The translations under genes and the position numbers were made by a program. From positions 27,055,501 through 27,119,500 of the forward strand of contig NC_079878.1 in the NCBI RefSeq assembly GCF_029227915.1: DNA of 64,000 nt, read 5' to 3'. Below are positions 36,331 through 50,454 of this stretch, one piece after another (the first letter of the stretch is position 1; each line of letters begins with the position of its first letter). This stretch comes from Hydractinia symbiolongicarpus. Taxonomy: Eukaryota; Cnidaria; Hydrozoa; Anthoathecata; Hydractiniidae. The notes under the pieces are model-generated. The model did not search any database, was not told where the DNA came from, and saw only the letters and a program-made list of their open reading frames with translations.

Positions 36331-37340
36331 TAGTCGATAAGGACCGTGGAAAACCCCTCAGGCTGAATATAAATGAAAAAGAATCGTCAATTTTGATGAT
36401 GTCAGCAAGAAACTGTCAACAGACATATCTTTTTAAAATTTATTTACCCGTGGCCTCTATTCTGGACATCTAGAAACGCTAATAAAAATAATGTGTAGGA
36501 TCATGTGCTTTCTATTGTTCAACCCTTTGTTGTTATTATAAACACTGATCAAAAAAGGTATAGGAACATAAACTTTTGAAGGACGGTTGGTTGGATGATT
36601 TTGTTAACCCGTTCGTCAAAACGGATTCGGGGACCCAGGTTGGGAGAGCGCACCCAATTCAAGATTGGGTGCGCGATTTTGTATTAACTAATTAGATTGA
36701 GTTTAAAGGTATTTTGATGACGCATCAATCTGTTTGTTCTGAAACAGGTAAGTTGACTTATCTTTACGAATTTGGTCCTAATTTGGTCTCAGGTAGTCCC
36801 CCCACGCTCGAAATGGCGATAGTTACCTCCACTTGTTTCCAAGTTATTTATCCCTAAACTTTAAAAGTGAATAAAAAGCCATAGAAGTTATTACTTGTGT
36901 TGCGTAGAGTTTTAAAATAGGATCGAAATAAGGTATAAAATCGTACTGTTTTAATCAGCTGTTAAGGGTTGTAATGGACTCAAAAACTATTCTTAGAATT
37001 TTGTTATCCTGCGGCAACTATTGTAAAGAGCTTGAAACTTTGATTGAAACAATGTACATTTAACATACATTTGAAGAGACATATTTTTCGTTTATAAGTT
37101 TTGCTAAAGTCAGCAAGGACCCACTAATATCCGAAAAAAAATTTTTTTAGAAATTTATATACATGTTGCCTTCCTCGTATAGATGTTGAAACACTGAACA
37201 AGATCAGATAGGATCATTTACTTTTGACAAACACGGTTACAGAGATAATAAGGTTTAAATGTTCTTTGATGGCGTCATCAACCGTCTGTTTCGACACGGT
37301 TGAGTTATCTTAGCTATAGGAACTTCAACCTAAAAAAGTA
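36331..37340 (-). mobile_element. Helitron-like element (copy 2), damaged end
   Basis: Read on the minus strand it ends with CCTTATCGACTA, but the final CTAG is CTAT here, next to the 34225-36326 element. Interior phrases (TTTTGATGATGTCAGC, TGTAGGATCATGTGC, ACGGATTCGGGGACCCAGG) match the copies at 37.8 and 44.0 kb. A further set at 37030-37330 (AGAGCTTGAAAC, GATAGGATCATTTAC, GGCGTCATCA) may be a second, overlapping copy. Confidence 0.45.
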
Positions 37341-37788
37341 AAATAAGTTGTCAAAAGGCTTCGGGGCCGAATGGCACTGTCTCATCGACCCTCGTTACAC
37401 CGGTCATTTCTACAACGACCGAGACAAAGTGTAGTTTTGCATTTTAGTTCAAAGCTCTTTCAACACAACTATAACGTCAGGTAGAATAAACACAAGACAT
37501 TAGGCTGAATCTTAATCGTTAATTAAAAGCGTCAAACACGTTACGAGAGAAGTCAGCATCATCTTTCATTTCCAGAGATCGCTTAAAATTTCGCGGATCG
37601 AGCAATTTTTCAAAAATTTTGCGGGGACAAATTTTCGCGGATGGCCTGTTTCCAAATTTTCGAAGGGACATATTTTCGCGGATTTTAATCCCCGCGAAAA
37701 TTTATCCCATTAAAGTATTTTGGCTACATCAAAGGAACATAAGCACATCCATTTTGTTTGCCACACACTCTCTCTATTATTATGTAGA
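37341..37788. other. Non-coding spacer with TTTTCGCGG repeats
   Basis: Between about 37580 and 37710 TTTCGCGGAT-type phrases and CCCCGCGAAAATTTATCC recur, resembling the subterminal region of a DNA transposon. A weaker relative is at 58430-58490. No boundaries could be fixed. Confidence 0.4.
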
Positions 37789-38330
37789 CCAGTCGATAAG
37801 GCCCGCCGAGGAAAAATCCACCATGACGAAAAAAACTTTCTTCTTTCCGTGTCCTTTATTGTGCAGAACTTGAAAAAAAGATATACACTCGCGCGGTTCT
37901 GATCAGCGGTTAAGGAGATAAAAGAGTTAGAAAATACTGCTGATGTTCGGAAAGACTCCCCAAAATACAAAAAATAACCCGTTGCCTTTATTACGTTTAA
38001 AAGATTTTCAATTCATCTACTCCGAAACGGATTCGGGTATCCAGGTTCGGGAAACTTAGTTTAACCAAGTTAATCCCAGGTTTCCCTAATTACCTACGCG
38101 GGGAAAAGGCTGACTTCACCAGTCCGTTCCCAGGATATTTGGCCTCAAAGTGCATTGTAATGGCTTCAATAATTTCATATATTGACGTTGAATCAGTCTT
38201 ATTGCCTTCTGACGTTGAATTTGTCGATTAGGAATACTATGAGACATAACTTTTCCGGCTAAATCATAGGAAAATGAACACATCCACTTTGCCTGTTACG
38301 AATAGACAGACAGACAGACAAAAATTTCGA
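37789..38330 (-). mobile_element. Helitron-like non-autonomous element (copy 3)
   Basis: On the minus strand it ends GGATTTTTCC-(spacer)-CTTATCGACTGG followed by T, which fits the CTRR rule with CTGG. The body contains CCGAAACGGATTCGGG, GGAAACTT and GGCCTCAAAGT, as in the 44.0-kb copy. The other end carries GTCTGTCTGTCTGTC (about 38303-38322), also seen at the equivalent position of other copies. Confidence 0.55.
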
Positions 38331-40525
38331 AGCATTTGCACATGCACCTGTCCCATCACTAAAAATAAAAATGCTAAGCACATAAAGATTCATTTACAAA
38401 AACCTAGAAGCACAACATTTTATTCTGACGATCATAATTTATTGACACGACTTTTGACATTGGGTATAGGTCTAACGTATTTCACGGGAATTCCAAAAGT
38501 AAGAGAAAAGCAAGAAAACGATGTTTCCTGGTGTAAGCAGATGTTTCTTTTTAGAATCTGCACTGCATTTTGTTGCATAATTTATGTTTATTTGTTGTTT
38601 GAAACGCCACGTTCTCGTGCAAGAAGCTGCAAATGCTTTAAATGAAGAAAATTGAGAAGAAAATTCAGTACACAACGTATAGTAAAGACTCTCGTAAAGA
38701 AAGACATCGAGGAAGATTCTATATTGTAATCTGTTATAGCCGCCTTATTTCCTTATTAGGGCCCTAACTCAAAAACACCCCTCAAAAAAAAAAATAAAAA
38801 AATGGTTGGAGAGGAAACGCCTATACCTCAGCTCCCAAGGCAACTACGGCCCTGTGAATATACTACGGCCCTGTGAATATTTTTTTGTTAAATCAGTTGT
38901 GCTTGTCGCACTGGCGCTTAGATATTGGTTATTTTGTGAAACTACACCGCAAATTTTCATCCCCATATATCATTGTGCAAAGTTTCAAAATGTGACAAAT
39001 TTAATTTTCCTTTTTTTAGTGGGATTTTACCGAAAAAAGGTTTGTGAGGGATTAAAAAAATCAGAAACATTTTCGGTAATACTTGTTGTAATTGGATTAA
39101 CGTCCCCAGCGCCTTTATTGCTTGCGTAAAAGTATTTAAAAAAACAAAACAAAAAAATACAAAGAAGCACAAGGTCATATTACAGCTATAATAGGTGGGA
39201 CCTTCGAATGTGCGTTCGGTGTCTATTTAAAGTAGGAACTACTTTGCGTATCAAATATGGCATGCTGCCAGGCAATGTGTTAACGTTGCACAAAGTAGGT
39301 TCTCTCAACTTAAATGTTAAAAGGTCGTTGATAACTGGATTTACAGTTTGTACAAAAAGCCTTATTAAATTAAGATTAAATATGTTGTTGGCCTGACCTT
39401 TTTTTCACTTCGAATCCCGGGACTTTTTGCTAATTTCTTACAAACTAAGTTGCCGGCTTAACATAAAGATAATATTTAGTGATTTTTAAAAAAGAAAAAC
39501 ACATGAAGAGATAAATGTAGCTTACGTAGAGTTGTGCTAATATTAAGTAGAGGATATAACGTTAGACGCAATAAATTTATAGGGGTTAAAACAAAAAGCT
39601 GTAATAATACTTCTTATTCTCCCATTAGGTATTCACAGATCTGACTCGTAAGATTAGACAGGTTTCCATTCAAACTTAACTTTGTCATAGATGTCTAAAA
39701 ATATTAATTCAAAGTATTGGGTTGAACAAGATATATGACAGATAATTTTGTAAATCAACTTTTTTTAGGGAACGAGATATGTCAAGATATGTCTGGAACA
39801 TTGAGAACGTCAGGAGCTATTGTTCTCTACTTTTTAAACTGTTGCATTTCGGTTATCTTGTTTTCTTTTTAGCGTTACTGGTAACTGGTAATTGATCACG
39901 CGATCACCCGAGTTAGAAGTGATTTTCCTACAACAATAAGGCTACGAGTTAGAAGTACAAGATAGTATACTAAAAAAATTTAAAGCGACCAAAAAAACTT
40001 TGCAGTAGCTTTTTTCTTGTTCCCTTTCTTCGCATTGGAATTTTAACTCTACGGCATAAAAAAATTTACCGACATTTTACCATGTTAACTGTGCTATTGC
40101 AAATAAGGGTAAGGGTTTAGAGTCAAAATTTAATTTCATGAGTATAATTTTTGGAATGAATTTAGGGAGATAGAAGCGTGGCTTACTATCAACAAATTGA
40201 AAAAGAAAAATATACCTTATAATCCACACAATGCAGCACGGCTTTGAAGAAAAAATGGCCGTACAAAAGAACGTTTATCAAACTCAGACAATTCTAAGAG
40301 ATAGACTTGTTGTCATGATACCAGGTTATGGGCCATAGGAACCTGAGACGCTACTTTTCTGCAACATATGCCTATACATCTATGGCGACATTTAAAGTTA
40401 TACACGATTGGAGATGCTAATTTTTTTTCTTATTTTAAGCTCTTTTAGAAAGACCAAAAGCAATGAATTTTTGGGAGCTAAAAGAGTGCCAAAAATCGGT
40501 GATCAGAAATCGATCCAAAACGGAA
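38331..40525. other. Non-coding stretch with a small tandem duplication
   Basis: ACTACGGCCCTGTGAATAT is duplicated in tandem at about 38842-38880. Frames at 38274 (123 codons), 38806 and 39208 have no recognisable domains and no supporting splice signals. Confidence 0.45.
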
Positions 40526-40529
40526 TAAA

Positions 40530-40655
40530 TCGGTGGTAATATGAGGGTGGTAATATTAGCGTGGTTAAATAATAATAATTGTGGTAAGAAAAAGATTACG
40601 GTGGTAAGAAACAAATGAAGTGGTAAACCAAAATAAGTTGTGGTAACAGAATAAA
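40530..40655. repeat. GTGGTAA minisatellite, ~20-bp spacing
   Basis: GGTGGTAA or GTGGTAA occurs at about 40532, 40547, 40581, 40601, 40620 and 40639, with a GTGGTTAA variant at about 40561. Variable A-rich linkers lie between them. It forms the left part of the minisatellite/AAT mosaic that extends to 41345. Confidence 0.7.
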
Positions 40656-40951
40656 GCTAGATAAGTATCAAGGGAATATACCTAAAGGATAAAAAATACA
40701 AAATGTGTGACATACCGCACAAGGAGGCAGCGGCAAAATGCAAAATAAAAAATAGGACTCCTTTGTTACACACACTTCGAGAAAATCACCTCGGCATGAT
40801 TATTATTTGGAAAATTTTAATAAAATTATTTAAAGAAAGTAAATAAACACGTTTGAACTAAGAATGACAAAAAACCGCACAAATATAAACTAATGACAGC
40901 CGATTGAAGTCAATCAGGAGATGTTGGAAAGGAGTCCGATTATCAACATTC
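40656..40951. other. Linker with one inverted minisatellite core
   Basis: AATAGGACTCCTTTG at about 40752 and, inverted, GTTGGAAAGGAGTCCGAT at 40923-40940 match the CGGACTCCTTTCCAAC core of 22.4 and 27.3 kb. No gene. Confidence 0.6.
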
Positions 40952-41182
<231 letters not shown>

Positions 41183-41195
41183 GGATGTTCCTAAT

Positions 41196-41345
41196 TGGAT
41201 TTAGGATAGCCTGACATCTTTTTCGGATAGCCTGCCATCTTCATAGGATAGCCTGCCATCTCGTAGGATAGCCTGCCATCTCATAGGATAGCCTGCCATC
41301 TTCATAGGATAGCCTGCCATCTTCATAGGATAGCCTGCCATCCTT
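41196..41345. repeat. 21-23 bp minisatellite, core AGGATAGCCTGCCATCTT
   Basis: Seven or more units of TAGGATAGCCTGCCATCTT with linkers CAT or CG run from about 41200 to 41345, directly after the AAT tract. The layout copies that at 22.25-22.6 kb (AAT tract, then a ~21-bp minisatellite) but with an unrelated core. Confidence 0.9.
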
Positions 41346-43997
<2,652 letters not shown>

Positions 43998-44602
43998 CTA
44001 GTCGATAAAGCCTGTGGAAAAATCCACTTAGACAGGATAACAAAAATGGGACCGTTATTTAAATTTTGATGACGTCAGCTAGGATCTGTCAAGAGACAAA
44101 ATGTTTTTTCTTGGAAATTTGTTTACTTGTTGCCTTTATGGTGTAGAGCTTGAATAGCTGATTTAAATAATGTATAGGATCATTTGTTTTGGACAAACAC
44201 TTAAGGAGATATGAGGGTTTAAACATTTTGCTGACCTCAGCAAAAACGAACAAATATGCAAAAAATTATTTTAAGAAATTTGTATATTTTCTGATGACGT
44301 CATCGACCCGTCTCTTCCGAAACGGATTGGGGACCCAGGTTTGGGAAACTTACCCAAATTGCTCCAAGGTGGTCCTTAGTTACCCACGCGGTGAAAAATT
44401 TCCAAGTTATTTGGCCTCAAAGTTTTAGGTGCAATGTAATTGCTTCATTAATTAATATACTTTCCTTTGACGTCAACATTATGTTAACATCAAAGTTTAG
44501 TACTTTACAGAACAAATTTATAGGTGATGTTTTATAGACTTTATCAAAGAAAGTAGTGAATATAATAATCCACTTTGCAAAAATGACAGACAGACACACG
44601 GA
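43998..44602 (-). mobile_element. Helitron-like non-autonomous element (copy 4)
   Basis: This is the best preserved copy. On the minus strand it ends with GTGGATTTTTCCAC (a hairpin), a spacer, and ATCGACTAG followed by T; CTAG lies at 43998-44001 on the plus strand. The body has TTTTGATGACGTCAGC, AGGATCATTTGTTTTGG, TGATGACGTCATCGACC, CCGAAACGGATTGGGGACC and GGCCTCAAAG. The other end shows GTGTCTGTCTGTCATTTT (44583-44600). There is no target duplication, as expected for Helitrons. It carries no Rep/helicase coding sequence. Confidence 0.6.
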
Positions 44603-44667
44603 ACTGGCGTTTTATTACAGAGATTGAAACAATGTCAGCCTGGGTACTAGTTTTCAATTATATTAGC

Positions 44668-46010
44668 AAAACAGTCAGGGTACGAGTTTGCTGAGTTATA
44701 AAAGCAATGTGCAAAAACATAGCGGGCTATCCGAATTTATTAGTGAGTTGAAAATGTTATCGGTCTGGGTACGAGTGTGTCGAGTTAAGATTAATATGCG
44801 AAAAGATGTCAGGCTATCCGAATTTATTACTTAAAATTGAATTATGTCGGTCTGGGTACGAGTTTGTCGAGTTATAAGAGTAATATGCGAAAAGATGTCA
44901 GGCTATCCGAATTTATTACTAGGATTAAAATGTCGTCAATCTGGTTACGAGTTTGTCGAGTTATAAGAGTAATATGCGAAAAGATGTCAGGCTATCCGAA
45001 TTTATTACTAGGATTAAAATGTCGTCAATCTGGTTACGAGTTTGTCGAGTTATAAGAGTAATATGCGAAAAGATGTCAGGCTATCCGAATTTATTACTAG
45101 GATTAAAATATCGTCGGTCTGGGTACGAGTTTGTCGAGTTATAAGAGTAATATGCGAAAAGATGTCAGGCTATCCGAATTTATTACTTAAAATTGAATTA
45201 TGTCGGTTGGGGTACGAGTTTTCTGAGATATATGAGCAATGTGCGAAAAAATGTCAGTCTATCCGAATTTATTACTAGGATTAAAATATCGTCGGTCTGG
45301 GTACGAGTTTGTCGAGTTATAAGAGTAATATGCGAAAAGATGTCAGGCTATCCGAATTTATTACTTAAAATTGAATTATGTCGGTTGGGGTACGAGTTTT
45401 CTGAGATATAAGAGCAATGTGCGAAAAAATGTCAGTCTATCCGAATTTATTACTAGGATTAAAATATCGTCGGTCTGGGTACGAGTTTGTCGAGTTATAA
45501 GAGTAATATGCGAAAAGATGTCAGGCTATCCGAATTTATTACTTAAAATTGAATTATGTCGGTTGGGGTACGAGTTTTCTGAGATATAAGAGCAATGTGC
45601 GAAAAAATGTCAGTCTATCCGAATTTATTACTAGGATTAAAATATCGTCGGTCTGGGTACGAGTTTGTCGAGTTATAAGAGTAATATGCGAAAAGATGTC
45701 AGGCTATCCGAATTTATTACTTAAAATTGAATTATGTCGGTTGGGGTACGAGTTTACTGAGATATATGAGCAATGTGCGAAAAAATGTCAGTCTATCCGT
45801 ATTTATTACTAGGATTAAAATATCGTCGGTCTGGGTACGAGTTTGTCGAGTTATAAGAGTAATGCACCAAAGGAGTTATTTAAAATAGAATTCATAATGT
45901 CTGGGCACGACTCTTCTGCGGAGATATAGAATCAATGCGTGAAAAGATGTTACGCTATCCACCTTTATTACTAAGATTAACATGTTATCGGTCTGGCTAC
46001 GAGTTTGTGA
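44668..46010 (+). repeat. 89-bp satellite, array 1, with 178-bp higher-order units
   Basis: About 15 units contain GTCTGGGTACGAGTTTGTCG and GATGTCAGGCTATCCGAA. From about 45110 to 45830 two unit types alternate. One type has ATATCGTCGGTCTGGG and GAGTTATAAGAGTAATATG. The other has GAATTATGTCGGTTGGGG and GAGATATAAGAGCAATGTG. Equivalent points recur every 178 bp (for example 45193, 45371, 45549). Units at both ends are more divergent. Because 89 is not a multiple of three, the open frames here shift from unit to unit and are not genes. Confidence 0.95.
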
Positions 46011-46920
46011 AAAAATCAAGCAGGGCATCTGTATTTTTTCTAACATTCAGACGGTGATACGAGCATCACTCTGGTACAGACCAGTTGAACAGGTCTGTAC
46101 CAGAGTCGTGACCGTTTCACAACCCAAAACCCAGGGTTGTAAAAATTATAAGATTTCTCTGCCTAACCTAAATTTTTCTTAAAAGGACGCCGTGTTCGGT
46201 AAGCATAAACCACGTGACGTCAAGAAAAAACTACGACTTCTAGCGAGTGAAAAATAATGATGGCGAAACCAAAACAGTCTAAGAAACAGTAGATTTTTGA
46301 TTTCTTTAATGCTTTTTAGTTTTGTGCATTTCAGTAGCTATATTTGAAAATTTTTGTGTAAAACTTTAGTTTGTTAGACAGTTTGTACGTCTTTAAAATT
46401 TCGGAAAATTGGCACTTTTATTTATGTTTTTACAACGCAATGTAATGCAATTTTTTGGCGTGGCAAGGACATGTAAACAGAGAATTTTGGGTTGCCTGAC
46501 AAAAATGAAACTATGTTACTCGGTGACGCACACCAGATGTAGCATTACGGAATTTCTTTTAATATGAAATAACTTCTTTGCACTTAACTGAAATGGTCAA
46601 CATGTATATAAAATACGGACAAAAAATTCCATCAGTTAAAGCGTGGTGATCATATCGTAATGATTGAGATTCCGGGGCTCTAATTCGTAAAAATCAAAAA
46701 TGAATAATTTGAGTACAAACAGAATATATACAACTAATGTAACAAAATTATTTGTTTAGTGCCAGTGCATAATTTCTAAAAAACTTTCAGATCAGTTAAG
46801 CTTGTCAGCATATTATTAGGTTAAATGGTGATCCCGACATGTTACGAATATGTTTAATGCCTTTTATTACAGACTACAATTCAATTCATGGTGACTATTA
46901 CTTTTCAGATCAAAGGCTGT
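46011..46920. other. Non-coding stretch with a strong hairpin
   Basis: 46069-46105 has 14-base arms (CTCTGGTACAGACC and its complement) around a 9-base loop AGTTGAACA. It lies just past the end of satellite array 1. No gene is supported. Confidence 0.55.
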
Positions 46921-46939
46921 AAGTCTATGCTCCCTATCT

Positions 46940-47179
46940 TAATAATGGTCTGTCTGTCCACACGAAAACATTGTGCTAAGAAACACCAAATGCGATATGT
47001 TTTGAGGACTGACTAGTCTAGTCGTAATTTGTCTGTCTCTGCTCAAACGCTCCGCTGAGTTAGAAAGTCGTGCTACGGAAACACGAATATCAAATGCGAT
47101 AAATTTTATCCAATGTGTCGGGATTGGTAAATTTAAAGGACGGACGGACATGTGGATTTTTCCACGGGCTAACGACTAG
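46940..47179 (+). mobile_element. Helitron-like non-autonomous element (copy 5)
   Basis: It ends with GTGGATTTTTCCACGGGC, a short spacer, and CTAG (47176-47179) followed by T. GTCTGTCTGTCC lies near the probable 5' end (about 46950), with a second GTCTGTCTC at about 47028. The body differs from copies 3 and 4, so the shared parts are mainly the two ends. The 5' boundary is approximate. Confidence 0.55.
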
Positions 47180-47417
47180 TCTCTTTAATAATAGTCGTAT
47201 TTTGTTTGAAAAAGATGCGCCGCAGCTTTATTTCGGAAAATTTCCGCAGAACGCGATTTTTGCGGATTTTGTTTACAGAATTAAGGTAGAATCAAAAGAA
47301 AAAGAAAAAAACGAAAACATGTAACGAAGGTCATTTTGGTTTGAAAGTGGTGGTGTCAGGTTTGTCGATCTCCTTTTGTACTTTTTTTCTTCTTAATACC
47401 ACGTGTTAAAATAAATA

Positions 47418-47830
47418 CGGTCGACCCAAACGCCCAGGGAACTGATAAAAAAGTTTAGGACGTCGAAAGTTCGAGATAAAGGATAGTCGAGTTATCGAGC
47501 GTCGAAGACCTTCTGAAGTTCGAGATAAAATACTCGTTTAGCCGAAAACGAGGAACAGAAAAAAGAAATATATATATATTGATAGTAGTATGTGATTGTT
47601 ACTAAACTTACTTCTTTCCAAAAAAGCTTAAAGTATTACTCTGCTTTCTCTAGGCTATATCCAGTTCGTGATGAAATGATTATTATTATTATTTTTATTT
47701 CTGAATTTATATGCAGGATGAGTATATCAGTAAAAAATACTGTTATAAATATACGTCCTGTGAGCTGAAAGGACCGGAAAAATAGTTCCACAAAACGAAA
47801 ATTTGAGATAACGGAGTTCCAGATGTATAA
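47418..47830. mobile_element. Possible MITE remnant with TTCGAGATAA repeats
   Basis: AGTTCGAGATAAAGG, CGAGTTATCGAGCG and AGTTCGAGATAAAATAC at 47467-47535, and TTTGAGATAACGGAGTTCC at about 47800, look like subterminal repeats of a Tc1/pogo-type MITE. Clear ends were not found. Confidence 0.3.
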
Positions 47831-48419
47831 CATAATTTTGCCTACAAGAGATTGCAATGACTAAAAAAAGTATTAATATCGATCGGGATTGTATATCATC
47901 TCGTTCTCTAGCCATGTACAGGGTCTGCTAAATTACGTGCCTTACGTGCCCTCGTGGTTACGTGCTTTATGTGTCTACGCGCCTTATTTTCGCAACGTAC
48001 TTTATGTACTTACGTGCCCTAGTGCTTCTGCGGTAATTGGGATTTTATTAATAAACCTTCACGATTCGAAATAATTGGGAAATTAAGGGAAATAATTTTT
48101 GCGAAAGATGAATCCTTTTAAAATTAAGGCGTTGAAATTTTGCTGTTCAAGGCTTTTAAAAAGATTGTGAAGGTCTCATTGAAGTATCAACAACAACAAA
48201 AAACACGTGATTTTCCATTGACTCAGAGTAGACTAACAACGCTTACTACTGGATTCTTTAGCAACAACGAGGAGTATCCAACAAAAAGAATTATCACACA
48301 AAAATTAAGGCATGTAGGCATGTGAAAAGCTGAGGCACGTAGCCACGTTAAGTAACTACAACTTTTATAACAGTCATGAAAATATATTCCACAAAGAAAA
48401 ATTGCTGAGTGATTTTTTA
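47831..48419. other. Non-coding spacer with TACGTGCC repeats
   Basis: TTACGTGC or CTACGTGCC-like phrases recur six or so times between 47932 and 48025, with further degenerate ACGTAG copies at about 48333-48345. No gene is supported. Confidence 0.45.
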
Positions 48420-48880
48420 GCTAGACGGAGCAACGACGGGCTGTTAGGATATAATTTTTTGGAAAATGGTATCTATTTTGCATATATAGCATGTTCGAGA
48501 CAGTATACCTGTACCAAGCGCTCATCCCATTGTTAACGACAGGCTATTTCCTATGTTTCTATTTAACCGAAGTTGCGATAAATTTTATGCGCGGCATTTT
48601 TTACCTCTTTTTTTACCTAACTGCTCAGCTTTGAGTATATTCTGAAAAATATAAAAGGTTGGTCAACTGTTTTTTCCATGACGGTGTACCAACGGGTTGT
48701 AAACTGTGTTTTTATTTCAGCTAAAATTGTGGGAGAATAAAACACCATAATTTTGTGTGTGCTTTACTTCATTCCTATACTGAAGCGCTCAACTCTGCGG
48801 GTCTTATTAAGTACTTTACTGGGCGTTCCACGAAGTGTCACACAGCTACTTGTGGCTGATCCCGGCGTTTAAAGCTCCCC
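48420..48880 (+). repeat. Repeat shared with 35450-36170
   Basis: The ordered phrases AACGACGGGCTGTT, AACGACAGGCTATTTCCT, GGTTGTAAACTGTGTTTTTAT, GAAGCGCTCAAC and CTACTTGTGGCTGATCCCGG match the other copy. Its 3' side runs directly into the short Helitron-like element at 48893. Confidence 0.65.
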
Positions 48881-48892
48881 TGCTTCTTTATA

Positions 48893-49005
48893 ATAGCTGT
48901 ATACGTCTGTTTGTCACGCAAAATGATAACCGCAGTAGCGAAACATATAATGCGGCAAATAAAGGACGGGCGAGTTAGTGAATTTACCCACGGGTTACCG
49001 ACTAG
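48893..49005 (+). mobile_element. Short Helitron-like element (copy 6)
   Basis: GTATACGTCTGTTTGTCACGC at about 48899 resembles the GTCTGTCTGTC 5' region of other copies. The end is ACGGGTTACCGACTAG (CTAG at 49002-49005), followed by T. The hairpin is degenerate (GTGAATTTACCCAC). At about 113 bp this is close to ends only, or it may be the 3' part of a larger unit that includes the repeat at 48420-48880. Confidence 0.45.
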
Positions 49006-50454
49006 TATAGTAAAAAAAATCAAAGAAACTGAGGTTGTTGTTATGATTTTAGGTCAAATGTTGGTTAAGAAGTACCCGACAAATCTCTACATATCATGGT
49101 CTGGTTTAAATAGAATTAGTAGTACACAACAATAACACAATCTTAGTTTTGAAAGGTATCAGAATTAAAAGCTCCCAAAATGTGCTAAAAGTAATCTGCG
49201 AAAAAAAAGTACTTCAGCTTCTTGATGGGAATAGAAAACAGACTGTCAAACTAGATATATTTGACACAATATAACGCCATTGATAAAGTTGTTTTCCAAT
49301 ACTTTGGTAAGTCATGACTTTTTAATATGACGAAATATCTTGTGAATGTAAAAATGTTATTGACTTAAGGATTCAACTATCTAGTACGTTCTACTTACTA
49401 CACTACTAAGGACCAATAATAGACAAATTTTAACATACAAAATGCTAACTCCGGTCGGGGTATTTTTACATATATACTTTACAAGTAGCTATACAAAATA
49501 TTGAGACCTAGATATAAACAACTATAATATTTTCTCAATATTTGTAGATGAAACAAATTCAATCATCGAAATCAAAAGTCTCTAGTTTGCAAAATTCGCG
49601 GCCATAGCATTATCATATTTTATTTTCTATTTTAACCGCGGTGATCAATTACGGCAACTCGCCGCGTTAACGCAAAATTAGTAAAATCATACTGCTAATC
49701 ACAACACAAAATGTCAACCTCCTCCCCAGGGCTCTTCTTCACTTTTTGATAATGGAAACAGAAATCTGTTAGAAATAATAAAACATTGTAGGTCTGTGTA
49801 CCGAGTTTGTTGAGTTATGAGAGAAATATTAAAAAATATGTCAGGCTATCCGATTTTAGTATTAAGATTAAAAGGGAATTTAGTGTAAATACCAGACTAT
49901 CCTGAATTAAGTAAGTAAGTAAGTATTCATTTATTTATTTGTCCTAATAGACTGGAGACCATTTCGATAGGATAATATCTAATAGGTAAGAATGACCACC
50001 AAACCAAGTTACAAATTTATAATTACAAACTTTATATACTCATAAATAACGATCGATATATGCAACAATAAAAGGATTAAATGTTAAAACTACTATATGA
50101 TGAAAAACAATAAAACTTGACCAGATACTTTAGATGACCCAACGACAGCGTAGTGAAAAATTGTAATTGATATTGGGGGATGTTTATAAAAGGCGAACAG
50201 TGATCACGATATTGGCGTAAAATTAAATATTATTGATATTTTGAAAGTACATTACCATCATCAACGTTTTAGAACTAAAGTGAAAGCACAGTATTTTTAA
50301 GTAAGAAGTATTTTGTGTCTTTGTGTGTCTACGTGTGCATTTATTTGTAAGATGCATAGCCTGAGAGCAAAGAAAGTCTGTGAGGCTTTTAACCTTTACA
50401 GGGGGAATTATAAATTATACTTTATAGTGGGACATTAAAGCCATTGCCCGAATT
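49006..50454. other. Non-coding stretch with one isolated satellite unit
   Basis: A single divergent 89-bp satellite unit lies at about 49790-49880. It is separated from array 2 by about 580 bases with TAAG repeats and AT-rich sequence (49905-50440), probably a later insertion. No gene. Confidence 0.55.

Noticed and set aside
38274-38645. 123-codon open frame
   Set aside because: It overlaps the end of a Helitron-like element (the GACAGACAGACA part) and has no recognisable domain.
44837-45812. Overlapping 63-87 codon frames repeated every 89 or 178 bp
   Set aside because: Satellite units; the period of 89 shifts frame each unit and the frames carry no family features.
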